From: Solirubrobacteraceae bacterium
Lineage (GTDB): Bacteria; Actinomycetota; Thermoleophilia; Solirubrobacterales; Solirubrobacteraceae
Assembly (NCBI GenBank): GCA_030151725.1
Contig: JASLDD010000135.1
Coordinates: forward strand, 1 to 13,113
Direction: 5' to 3'
DNA: 13,113 nt
Shown: positions 6,617-13,113 of the stretch, piece after piece
Layout of the letters: every line of letters begins with the position of its first letter
How positions within the stretch are numbered: position 1 is the stretch's first letter
The notes under the pieces: model-generated
Databases searched by the model: none
The model's input: only the letters and a program-made list of their open reading frames with translations
Told to the model about the DNA's origin: nothing
Program-made: the position numbers and the translations under genes

Positions 6617-7521
6617 GACTGATGTCAGCTCCTGCGACCGTGGAGCCCCACACAGAAAGTCCTCCACGCAGCGCTCCAGAAGTCTCAGCAACCGCAGCGG
6701 AGCCCGCACCCAGCCGCGGCATCCTCGAGGGCAAGCGGATCCTCATCACCGGCGTGGCGACAACAAGCAGCATCGCCTGGAATCTCGCGCACCAGGCACA
6801 AACGGAGGGTGCGCAGATCATTCTCACGAGTTTTGGGCGCATGCGCCGCCTTACCGAACGCGCCGCCGCACAGCTTCCGACCCCACCCGAGATCATCGAC
6901 CTTGACGTTACGCAGTCCAGTCAGATCACAAACGTCGCTCAGCTCGTCAAGCACCGCTGGGGAGGCCTAGATGGTGTGCTGCACGCGGTGGCCTACGCCG
7001 ACCCGCTGGCAATGAGCGGCAACTTTCTCTCGACTCCACCGGCTTCCGCGTTGCAATCGCTCGAGGTCAGTGCCATCTCTCTCAAGGAGCTTGTCAGCGC
7101 TCTCGCGCCTCTTCTTGCGAGAGACGACAGTGGCAGCTCGAGCGTCGTCGCGCTCAGCTTCGACACCAGTGCCGCGTGGCCCTCCTACGATTGGATGGGA
7201 GTGTCCAAGGCTGCGCTCGAGGCGATCACGCGTTACCTCGCACGCGACCTCGGACCCAGGCGCATCCGAGTGAACACCGTCTCGTGCGCTCCTATTCGTA
7301 CACTCGCCGCCGGTCAGATCCCGGCGTTCGACCAAATCAGCAGCGCCTACAAGGAACGGGCACCGATCGGCTGGGACGACTGCGATGCTTCCCCCGTCGC
7401 GGCAGCGATCGTGTTCCTGTTGTCAGATCTCGCTCGCGCGATTACCGGCCAGCTGTTGCGGGTCGATGGCGGTGCGAACACGGTCGGATGCCCCACTGAC
7501 CCGTCTGCAACAACCACGTGA
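6613..7521 (+). CDS. FabI/InhA-like enoyl-ACP reductase, first copy
   Basis: 302 residues; a GAGG ribosome site lies ~8 bases ahead inside the carrier gene. After a ~36-residue Pro/Ala/Ser-rich N-terminal extension comes the FabI fold: ITGVATTSSIAW (45-56) at the dinucleotide loop, IDLDV near 95-99, the catalytic Tyr192 and Lys199 in the FabI spacing Y-x6-K (YDWMGVSK), APIRTLA (226-232), and the terminal VDGGAN. It would reduce a trans-2-enoyl-ACP double bond with NADH. Compared with the second copy and InhA it has Ser182 where the others have Asp (LSFD for xDFD), and Ala226 replaces the Gly before PIRT. It overlaps the next gene by GTGA. Roughly half the residues match the FabI at 8430 by eye. 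Confidence 0.87.
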   Translation: MRLMSAPATVEPHTESPPRSAPEVSATAAEPAPSRGILEGKRILITGVATTSSIAWNLAHQAQTEGAQIILTSFGRMRRLTERAAAQLPTPPEIIDLDVTQSSQITNVAQLVKHRWGGLDGVLHAVAYADPLAMSGNFLSTPPASALQSLEVSAISLKELVSALAPLLARDDSGSSSVVALSFDTSAAWPSYDWMGVSKAALEAITRYLARDLGPRRIRVNTVSCAPIRTLAAGQIPAFDQISSAYKERAPIGWDDCDASPVAAAIVFLLSDLARAITGQLLRVDGGANTVGCPTDPSATTT

Positions 7522-8357
7522 GTCAGGCGCCCCGGCTGATCGCCGAGCGCAAGCCTCCCAGCTTCCAGACGCTCAAGCTGGCCATCACCGACGCCATCGC
7601 AACTCTCACGCTCGCTCGGCCGGAGCATTTGAATGCAATGTCGCCGTCGATGCTCGCCGAGCTGCCAGTGGCTACCGCCTGGCTGGCGGAGACCGAGCGA
7701 ATTCGCGCGCTCATCGTCACCGGCGAAGGGGATAGCTTTTGCGTCGGCGGCGACCTTGCAGTCCTCTCGCGGCTTGCCCGTCAAGAGGGCCTGGACATCC
7801 ACGCCGATACTCACGCGAGGATCGGTCAGCTCAACCAGGCGATCGTCAATCTTTCACGCATTCCATACCCGGTCATCGCTGCGGTGAACGGTCCGGCAGC
7901 CGGTTCGGGATTCGCGCTCGCGCTCGTCTGCGACCAACGCCTGGCGTCCACCACCGCCACATTCACTGCCGGCTATGGTCGGCTGGGTCTCACACCCGAC
8001 GGCGGCCTCAGCTACCTGCTTCCACGGATGCTGGGCGAGCGTCAGGCAATGGCGATTCTGATCGCTGATGAGCGAATCAAGGCACGCGAGGCCAAGCGGA
8101 TTGGCCTGGTCAGCGACATCGTCGACCCGCTCGAGCTGCCGGAGCTAGCCGTCCGTCGTGCGCGTCGTCTCGCACAGCTCTCCCCCCGCTACCTTGCGAC
8201 GCTCAAGCAGCTGGTCGGTGCATCCGCGCGACGCTCGCTAACCGGACAGCTCGAGCATGAGCGCCGCGAGTTTGCTGCTGCGACGGCATCGAGCGACTTC
8301 TTGCGCGGTGCGGACGCGCTTGCGCAGGGCGTCCGTCCGGACTTCCAGGGCGACTAG
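7518..8357 (+). CDS. Crotonase-fold enoyl isomerase-like protein lacking hydratase glutamates
   Basis: 279 residues from a GTG overlapping the reductase stop. Oxyanion-hole segments are present at SFCVGGDL (73-80) and NGPAAGSGFALAL (124-136). The places of the two catalytic Glu of hydratases hold Tyr153 (AGYGRLGLTPDGG) and Ala179 (AMAILIA). An Asp (161) in TPDGGLSYLLPR is typical of PaaG/isomerase-like members. Water addition is therefore unlikely, and double-bond migration (2-enoyl to 3-enoyl) is the better guess. Known parallel: streptococcal FabM, a crotonase-fold enoyl-ACP isomerase that makes unsaturated chains alongside an enoyl reductase. Here it sits between two FabIs. The function is inferred from residues and context. 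Confidence 0.83.
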   Translation: MSQAPRLIAERKPPSFQTLKLAITDAIATLTLARPEHLNAMSPSMLAELPVATAWLAETERIRALIVTGEGDSFCVGGDLAVLSRLARQEGLDIHADTHARIGQLNQAIVNLSRIPYPVIAAVNGPAAGSGFALALVCDQRLASTTATFTAGYGRLGLTPDGGLSYLLPRMLGERQAMAILIADERIKAREAKRIGLVSDIVDPLELPELAVRRARRLAQLSPRYLATLKQLVGASARRSLTGQLEHERREFAAATASSDFLRGADALAQGVRPDFQGD

Positions 8358-8429
8358 ATCGATTTGGTTTGCGCCCACACCGTCACTACCCTCGACTCGG
8401 TCCACTCGAACGCACATGGAGGTGAGGCA

Positions 8430-9260
8430 ATGCTCGACGGCAAGCGAATACTCGTCACCGGCGTTGCGACCAACAAGAGCATCGCCTATGCAATCGCCAG
8501 ACAGGTCCAGGAAGCGGGCGCGGCAGTCGCGCTGACGTCGTTCGGGCGGATGCGCTCGATTACCGAGCGCTCAGCGCGGGGCCTACCCCAGGCCGTTCCC
8601 GTCATTGAGCTGGATGTCAACAACCCTGACGATCTGGCTGCTCTGCCTGACGCCGTCGTCGGTGAGCTCGGCGGTCTAGACGGAGCGGTGCATGCGATCG
8701 CTTGGGCACCAGAGGACGCATTCGGTGGCCAGTTCATGCGCACTCCGAGCCACAGCGCCGTCGAAGCGTTCCTGACCAGCGCCTTCTCGCTCAAGGCCCT
8801 CGCCCAAGCACTCTCACCGCTGCTGGTGCAGCGACGTAGCGGTTCGATCATTGGCCTGGACTTCGATGCCAGTGCCGCGTGGCCCATCTACGACTGGATG
8901 GGTGTGTGCAAGGCCGCCCTTGAGTCGATCGCCCGTTACCTCGCTCGTGACCTCGGGCCCGACGGCGTTCGCGTCAACCTCATCGCTTCAGGACCGATCG
9001 GAACCCCCACAGCGACCAGCATCCCCGGCTTTCGCGAGTTCACCGGCTTCTGGTCCTACCAGGCGCCGCTCGGCTGGGACACAGCCGATCCGTCACCGAT
9101 CGCCAAGGCCGCATGCTTTTTGCTCAGCGACTGGGCCAGTGCGGTCACCGGTGAGATCCTGCACGTCGACGGTGGTTATCACGCGATGGCCGCGCCACTG
9201 CGCGATCCCACGGAACAGCCACCGGTCCCCGGCGCGGCCACTCAGTCGGCTCCGGCCTGA
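8430..9260 (+). CDS. FabI/InhA-like enoyl-ACP reductase, second copy
   Basis: 276 residues from the ATG at 8430, chosen because GGAGG (8418-8422) is seven bases ahead; an upstream in-frame TTG at 8364 would add 22 unrelated residues. VTGVATNKSIAY (9-20) binds the dinucleotide, LDV (61-63) sits at the adenine pocket, Tyr154 and Lys161 (YDWMGVCK) are catalytic, and GLDFD (142-146) retains the Asp and Phe of InhA. The PIRTLA motif of standard FabI is altered to PIGTPTA. The C-terminal tail is Pro/Ala-rich. It reduces 2-enoyl-ACP with NADH. It ends the ACP-led run, 72 bp after the isomerase-like gene, and converges with the transporter. No terminator hairpin is evident in the 51-bp gap. Confidence 0.88.
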   Translation: MLDGKRILVTGVATNKSIAYAIARQVQEAGAAVALTSFGRMRSITERSARGLPQAVPVIELDVNNPDDLAALPDAVVGELGGLDGAVHAIAWAPEDAFGGQFMRTPSHSAVEAFLTSAFSLKALAQALSPLLVQRRSGSIIGLDFDASAAWPIYDWMGVCKAALESIARYLARDLGPDGVRVNLIASGPIGTPTATSIPGFREFTGFWSYQAPLGWDTADPSPIAKAACFLLSDWASAVTGEILHVDGGYHAMAAPLRDPTEQPPVPGAATQSAPA

Positions 9261-9311
9261 GCGCCGCACAGGGCCCCAGACCGGAGCGAACACGGCTTCC
9301 CGGAGGTGCGC

Positions 9312-10955
9312 TCAGCGTTGGGTGGCGCTCGCCAGCATGGCTTCCGAGCCGAGCTCGGCAACCGTGATGTCCTCGAGGGCTCGCGAGCGTGTCTCGATTC
9401 CGAGCAACGCGAGAGCTAGCGCTCCCAGCGCCATCGGAATAGCGCCAATCAAGGCCGTCGTTGAGATCGATGGCGGCGCTACTGCCACAACCACGAGCAG
9501 GATGATTGCCACGCCGCCTGCCTTGGTTGCCCCTGCCGCAACTCCTGCACTGCGCGAGCGCACCTTTGTTGGGTACACCTCAGCGCTATACGCCAGCAGC
9601 GCTGCGAGCAGAGCGTTGATACCGGTGATTGGCACAACAAGCAGCGCGTATAGCGCCATCCTGTGACCGGCAAGCCCGGGGCCGGCGATCACGAACCCCA
9701 GCAGCGTAATCGCCGTCAGGAGCGCGAGAACGATCATTGTGCGGCGGCTGCTCCAGAACCCGTACAAAAGCGCGACCACGAGCGTGAACGGAAGTCCGAT
9801 CAGAGCCGAATCACGCAGGATGTTTGCCGAGGTGACGCTTGTGAACCCCAGCTTCTGCAGGTTCGTCGGGATCCACAGCTGAAAGCCGTAGGTCACCAAG
9901 CCGATCCCGCTCCCAAGCGTGAGGATGAGCAGTGTGGAGGCGGCGAACGGTCGGCGTATCAGCTGCGCCCATCGGCTCTGCACCTCATCCTCCACCGCGA
10001 GCTCCGACTGCATGCCCGGTCGAGCGACGACGTTGAAGCGTGCCATCACCGCTCGCGCCTCGCTTTCGCGGCCGTGCGTGATGAGAAACCGCGGCGACTC
10101 GGGTATCCAGCGGTTGAGCACGATCAACAGCACGCCGGTCGGCAGACCGATGAACCACAGCACCCGCCACCCGTAGCTGTTCAGTGCGCTCGAGAGCCAA
10201 CTGACGATCACATACGCCGTCGCTACGTTCCCTCCAATCAGCACCATCAGCCAACCGCGGTGGCGAGCAGGAATGATCTCCGCAACCAGTGCGAAGATGA
10301 TCGGCAGCATTCCGCCGACCCCGAGGCCCATCAGGAAGCACATCGCGAGATTCCACTGATAGCTCGGCATCGCGCCACAGATGGAGGTGGCAATGAACAG
10401 CACGCTTGCCAGCAGGATCGACGCCCGTCGCCCGATCTTGTCGCCGAGGTAGCCCCATGCGAACGACCCTACGACCGTGCCACTGATCCCCGCCAGCGCC
10501 AGCAGCGCCGCGTTCGGGTGTCCCTTGGGGTCGACGACGCTCTTGAGCCCGTATTCCTTCGCGAACCCCGGCAGAACGAAGCTCAACGTGATTGGCTTCA
10601 GTGCGTCGATCGTCACGGCGATCGCCATCACCAACAGCAACGCCACGTGAGCGCCCGTGAGCTTCGAGTCATCGAGCGGGCCCAGCTGCACGTTGCCAGC
10701 CCCGCGGCTGAGCAGCTGATCCCTTGGGGGTAGCAAGCCCCACACCGTCGCGAGAAGGCCGACCACGATCAGCGCCATGCCGATCAGCATCGGTGTGTCC
10801 GGCTTCATGCCCGCGAGCATGTAATGCATGTGGGCTGCGCCGAAGAACATCGGTAGGTGCAGGCACACCCCCGCGGTCACTGCGCTGACTCCTACGAGGA
10901 ACGAGCGGGGATGGTGAAACGAGATCGCACCTGGAGTGCGCCGGGAACTAGTCAT
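9312..10955 (-). CDS. Major facilitator superfamily transporter with two extra N-terminal membrane helices
   Basis: 547 residues, preceded by GGGAGG about seven bases from the ATG. The MFS core resembles the sugar/metabolite:H+ symporter type: GYLGDKIGRR (168-177) between helices 2 and 3, RHRGW (231-235), and PESPRFL (285-291) at the end of the first half, then a cytoplasmic loop and six more helices. Two additional hydrophobic segments (~18-40 and ~54-76) come before the usual first helix, giving about 14 in total. The first extra segment is followed by AHMHYM with His42 and His44, and has His33 within it. It lies downstream of fabD on the same strand. Export of the pathway product or import of a precursor is possible; the direction cannot be read from the sequence. 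Confidence 0.88.
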   Translation of the reverse strand: MTSSRRTPGAISFHHPRSFLVGVSAVTAGVCLHLPMFFGAAHMHYMLAGMKPDTPMLIGMALIVVGLLATVWGLLPPRDQLLSRGAGNVQLGPLDDSKLTGAHVALLLVMAIAVTIDALKPITLSFVLPGFAKEYGLKSVVDPKGHPNAALLALAGISGTVVGSFAWGYLGDKIGRRASILLASVLFIATSICGAMPSYQWNLAMCFLMGLGVGGMLPIIFALVAEIIPARHRGWLMVLIGGNVATAYVIVSWLSSALNSYGWRVLWFIGLPTGVLLIVLNRWIPESPRFLITHGRESEARAVMARFNVVARPGMQSELAVEDEVQSRWAQLIRRPFAASTLLILTLGSGIGLVTYGFQLWIPTNLQKLGFTSVTSANILRDSALIGLPFTLVVALLYGFWSSRRTMIVLALLTAITLLGFVIAGPGLAGHRMALYALLVVPITGINALLAALLAYSAEVYPTKVRSRSAGVAAGATKAGGVAIILLVVVAVAPPSISTTALIGAIPMALGALALALLGIETRSRALEDITVAELGSEAMLASATQR

Positions 10956-11075
10956 GCGCTTGTCCTCCCAGATTGGCTGCGCGGCACGCTGCTGCGCAGG
11001 CTGGTGTTCACAGTCCCCACAGCCTGCTCATCCACCACGCCCGCGCACAAACCGCACTGGGATCGTCGGTGCTGT

Positions 11076-12020
11076 TCAGCGCTCGATGCCGTCGCGCGCC
11101 TGATCGGCGCCAAGTGTGCGTTCCACAAGCCCGGTAAGCGTTGAGTGCGAACCGACTTCAAGGAACCGGCAAACGCCGGCGGCATGCAAACCGAGCACGG
11201 TCTCGCGGAAGCGCACGCCGCAGGTCAAGGCGAGCGCGAGCTCCTCGCGGAAGTCGTTAAATGGCCGTGCGGTCACGTTTGAGAGCACCGTCATCTGTGG
11301 CTCGGCAAACATCACCTGAGCGAGTGCCTCGCGAAACGGCGCCAGCGCCGCGCTCATCGCGGGCGAGTGGAGTGCGGCCGGCACGCTCAAACGAACCGCT
11401 CGCAGTCCGCGTTTTCGAGCGACCGCGCGTCCCCGCTCGAGCTCACACCTCTCGCCCGCCACGACCACCTGCGCGGGCTCGTTGTCCAGCGCAACCGTCA
11501 GGCGGAGCTCACCAGCCAGCGCCAGTGCGCTTTCGCGATCCCCGATCAATGCCAGAAGGCCGCCGGGTGGTTGTGCGTCCGCAGCGCTTTGCATTAGCCG
11601 CCCACGTGTCAGCACCAGGTGCATCCCGGTCTCACAGCCAATGCACCCCGCGGCCACGAGCGCCGCGATCTCACCAAGCGAGTGTCCGGCCGCGTACCCG
11701 CTGCGTGGTTCACCCATTGCCCGCCAGCGGGAGATCGTGCCGCAGTACACGACCGGTTGCAGATACACGGTTCCCTCATCGACGTGGTCAAACGGATCTA
11801 CCCCAAGCTCGGAGGCAGCGATCTCGAGCAGCTCGCTCGCAAACTCCATTACCTCGTGTCTCATCTCGCGGCTCTGGCTGCCCTGACCGGGGAACAACAG
11901 GGCGGTTTTCTCACTCGGACACTCACTCTCCGGGGTGTCCAACGGATAGCTGACGAGCACCTCCGGGGCAACTTGCGACATGCCGCAAGGTTCGACCTTT
12001 GACGGCGTCCTGAGCAACAT
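11076..12020 (-). CDS. fabD: Malonyl-CoA:ACP transacylase
   Basis: 314 residues from ATG 12020, or 301 from ATG 11981; neither has a clear ribosome site. Transfers malonyl (or a substituted malonyl) from CoA to a carrier protein. FPGQGSQ (43-49) and the active-site GHSLGE with Ser114 are present, as are the carboxylate-binding Arg139 (LTRGRLMQ), catalytic His218 (ALHSP) and the C-terminal EVGSHSTLTGL. Free-standing, of normal FabD length with a ~38-residue N-terminal extension. In this locus it would charge the carrier protein encoded at 6278, as in type II fatty-acid synthases or trans-AT polyketide systems. It is probably co-transcribed with the transporter 120 bp downstream. The symbol is by family; it may not be the housekeeping copy. 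Confidence 0.88.
   Translation of the reverse strand: MLLRTPSKVEPCGMSQVAPEVLVSYPLDTPESECPSEKTALLFPGQGSQSREMRHEVMEFASELLEIAASELGVDPFDHVDEGTVYLQPVVYCGTISRWRAMGEPRSGYAAGHSLGEIAALVAAGCIGCETGMHLVLTRGRLMQSAADAQPPGGLLALIGDRESALALAGELRLTVALDNEPAQVVVAGERCELERGRAVARKRGLRAVRLSVPAALHSPAMSAALAPFREALAQVMFAEPQMTVLSNVTARPFNDFREELALALTCGVRFRETVLGLHAAGVCRFLEVGSHSTLTGLVERTLGADQARDGIER
11972..11989. repeat. Inverted repeat around an alternative fabD start
   Basis: CTTGCG and CGCAAG form a 6-base inverted repeat around ACATGC, with one central mismatch in an otherwise 18-bp palindrome. The minus-strand ATG at 11981 would sit in the loop of a small hairpin. If that ATG is the true start, the hairpin could modulate initiation. 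If the start is 12020, the repeat is simply within the coding region. Confidence 0.25.
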
Positions 12021-12053
12021 CGAGTACCGCGGCTCAGAGCAGCGACATGAACG

Positions 12054-12083
12054 TTGCGTGTCCCGAACGGAGCTGCCTACGAT
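12054..12083 (+). promoter_or_regulatory. Candidate promoter for the carboxylase gene
   Basis: TTGCGT (12054-12059) and TACGAT (12078-12083) are spaced by 18 bases, a plausible actinobacterial -35/-10 pair in the 124-bp divergent gap between fabD and the carboxylase. A transcript would start near 12090, leaving about 55 bases before the ATG. Confidence 0.3.
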
Positions 12084-12118
12084 CCGGTGAGCCCAGTCAA
12101 CGAGCCGAGCAGCACGGC

Positions 12119-12128
12119 TCTCCCGACA
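12119..12128 (+). promoter_or_regulatory. Half-copy of the 18-bp palindrome in the fabD/carboxylase gap
   Basis: TCTCCCGACA is identical to the first ten bases of the repeat at 62-79, but the second arm is not conserved (ACCCTCCT). It lies 16 bases before the carboxylase ATG, and also upstream of fabD on the other strand. A chance ten-base match is not negligible in GC-rich DNA. Confidence 0.2.
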
Positions 12129-12144
12129 ACCCTCCTACATCCAA

Positions 12145-13113
12145 ATGCCCCCATCAGTAGTCCCAGCAGCGCTTGAAAAGGACCGCCAGGGATCCAGCAG
12201 CAGTGCCCAGCCTCGAAGCGCCCTCGAACGACTCGAGGCGCTCTGCGACGAGGGTTCGCTGCAACTGATTGCCAGCGGCGTGCGCTCCCCAGAGCGAGCT
12301 GAGGAGAGCGTGAGCGTGCTCTGCGGGCTGGGCAGCGTTCACGGGCGTCCAATCGCCTGCTATGCACAGAACCGTCAGGTCGCCGCCGGTGCCGTGGGGG
12401 AGGCGCAAGCTGATGCAATCGTGCGCACCCTCCAGCTGGCAGGGGAGGCCCAGATGCCTGTCGTCGGCTTCATCGAGTCGGCCGGTGCGCGAATCCAGGA
12501 GGCGGTCGGGGGCCTCGCAGGATACGCGCGCATCCTCAAGCAGATCGTCGATCTGTCCGGCCGCGTTCCCCAGATCTCCGTCGTCACCGGCGTGTGCGCC
12601 GGGGGTGGCGCCTATAGCGCAGCACTGACCGACTTCATCGTGATGACGGAGGATGCCGCGATGTTCCTCACGGGTCCCGCTGTGGTGCGCGACGCGTGTG
12701 CCGAGCAGGTCACGATCGCAGAGCTTGGCGGCCCGCGCGTACACCAACGAAACGGCGTCTGCCAGCTCGTGGCACGGGATACCGAAGACGCGATCGAGCA
12801 AACCCGAGAGCTGCTCTCGTTCCTGCCCCAGGCAGGGGGCGAGCACCCACCCGCTCATGCCCACCACGAGACAGCCGTCCAAGACCCAGGCCAGTTGCTG
12901 CCCGCGAGGCGAAACGGTTACTACGACATTCGCGACGTGATCTGCACGCTCGCCGACGGACAGCACCTGCTCGAGAGCGGCGAGCAGTGGGCGCGCAACA
13001 TCGTCACGGGTCTGGTGCGCATCGGCGGACGCCCCGCCGGCATCGTGGCCAACCAGCCCCGGCACATCGGTGGCGTCATCGACACCGCTGCCTCCGAGAA
13101 GGCCGCGGCTTTC
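12145..13113 (+). CDS. Acyl-CoA carboxylase carboxyltransferase subunit (AccD/PccB-like), truncated by the window end
   Basis: The reading frame is open from the ATG at 12145 through the last base: 323 codons, about 60 percent of a typical 520-residue subunit. Moves the carboxyl group from biotin to acetyl- or propionyl-CoA to give malonyl- or methylmalonyl-CoA. ESAGARIQEAVGGLAGYARI (111-130) and CAGGGAYSAALTDF (151-164) are the N-terminal oxyanion/CoA-site motifs, followed by a degenerate AELGGPRVHQRNGV and the start of the second half (VRIGGRPAGIVANQP). The canonical DSGGARIQEG reads ESAGARIQEA here, and the N-terminal part is shorter than in PccB, so it is a divergent member. No ribosome site precedes the ATG. 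It would supply extender units to the FabD encoded divergently. Confidence 0.85.
   Translation, partial: MPPSVVPAALEKDRQGSSSSAQPRSALERLEALCDEGSLQLIASGVRSPERAEESVSVLCGLGSVHGRPIACYAQNRQVAAGAVGEAQADAIVRTLQLAGEAQMPVVGFIESAGARIQEAVGGLAGYARILKQIVDLSGRVPQISVVTGVCAGGGAYSAALTDFIVMTEDAAMFLTGPAVVRDACAEQVTIAELGGPRVHQRNGVCQLVARDTEDAIEQTRELLSFLPQAGGEHPPAHAHHETAVQDPGQLLPARRNGYYDIRDVICTLADGQHLLESGEQWARNIVTGLVRIGGRPAGIVANQPRHIGGVIDTAASEKAAAF

Noticed and set aside
9261..9311. GAGCG/CGCTC arms in the gap between the convergent FabI and transporter genes, as a bidirectional terminator
   Set aside because: The arms are five bases with a loop of about twenty and there is no U-run, so a terminator cannot be supported.
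9663..10733. Plus-strand open frame of 356 residues
   Set aside because: Antisense to the transporter; the translation is a Gln/Arg/His-rich low-complexity string, typical of reading a hydrophobic gene backwards.
12154..13065. Long minus-strand open frame (303 residues) opposite the carboxylase
   Set aside because: It lies fully antisense to a frame with clear carboxyltransferase motifs that runs off the window end. Its composition is Arg/His/Gly-rich with no domain pattern; GC-rich third positions keep the opposite strand open.
1..13113. tRNA, rRNA, CRISPR arrays, insertion sequences, transposases
   Set aside because: None were seen; no spacer-repeat periodicity, no cloverleaf-like sequence with a T-loop motif, and no transposase or integrase motifs in any frame.

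Overview
High-GC DNA (GC-rich third codon positions, frequent GTG starts, ATGA/GTGA stop-start overlaps) from a bacterium, most likely an actinomycetote. The two enoyl-ACP reductases are of the InhA/actinobacterial FabI type, and the window has an LmbU-family regulator, a type otherwise known from actinobacterial antibiotic clusters. The order cannot be fixed from the sequence; the lineage call is inference.

Layout. (1) 1-2000, plus strand: a short leader with a perfect inverted repeat, a degenerate catalytically dead SDR-like protein, then an intact classical SDR. (2) 2032-2713: a minus-strand HxlR regulator and an AT-richer divergent control region. (3) 2714-5222, plus strand, tightly overlapping: a crotonase-fold enoyl-CoA hydratase, an ECF-type sigma factor and an Sfp-type phosphopantetheinyl transferase. 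(4) 5359-6000: an LmbU-family regulator. (5) 6278-9260, plus strand: acyl carrier protein, FabI-like reductase, crotonase-fold isomerase-like protein, second FabI-like reductase. (6) 9312-12020, minus strand: malonyl-CoA:ACP transacylase followed by an MFS exporter. (7) 12145 to the window end, plus strand: an acyl-CoA carboxylase carboxyltransferase subunit, cut by the edge.

Taken together this looks like the edge or middle of a specialised-metabolite locus that runs a dissociated fatty-acid-synthase-like (or trans-AT-polyketide-like) chemistry. The carboxylase would make malonyl-CoA or a branched analogue, FabD would load it on the carrier protein, the phosphopantetheinyl transferase would activate the carrier, and SDR, crotonases and FabIs would process the beta-carbon. 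The MFS protein could export the product. No ketosynthase is in the window; one is expected just outside. Three unrelated regulator types (HxlR, ECF sigma, LmbU) sit inside the same locus.

The most unusual signal is an 18-bp palindrome occurring twice (62-79 and 5636-5653) with 17 of 18 bases identical and no similarity in the flanks. One copy lies ahead of the first gene and the other inside the LmbU-family coding sequence. It is a good candidate operator for this regulator. The pseudo-SDR/SDR pair and the ACP-FabI-crotonase-FabI cassette are the next most interesting features.
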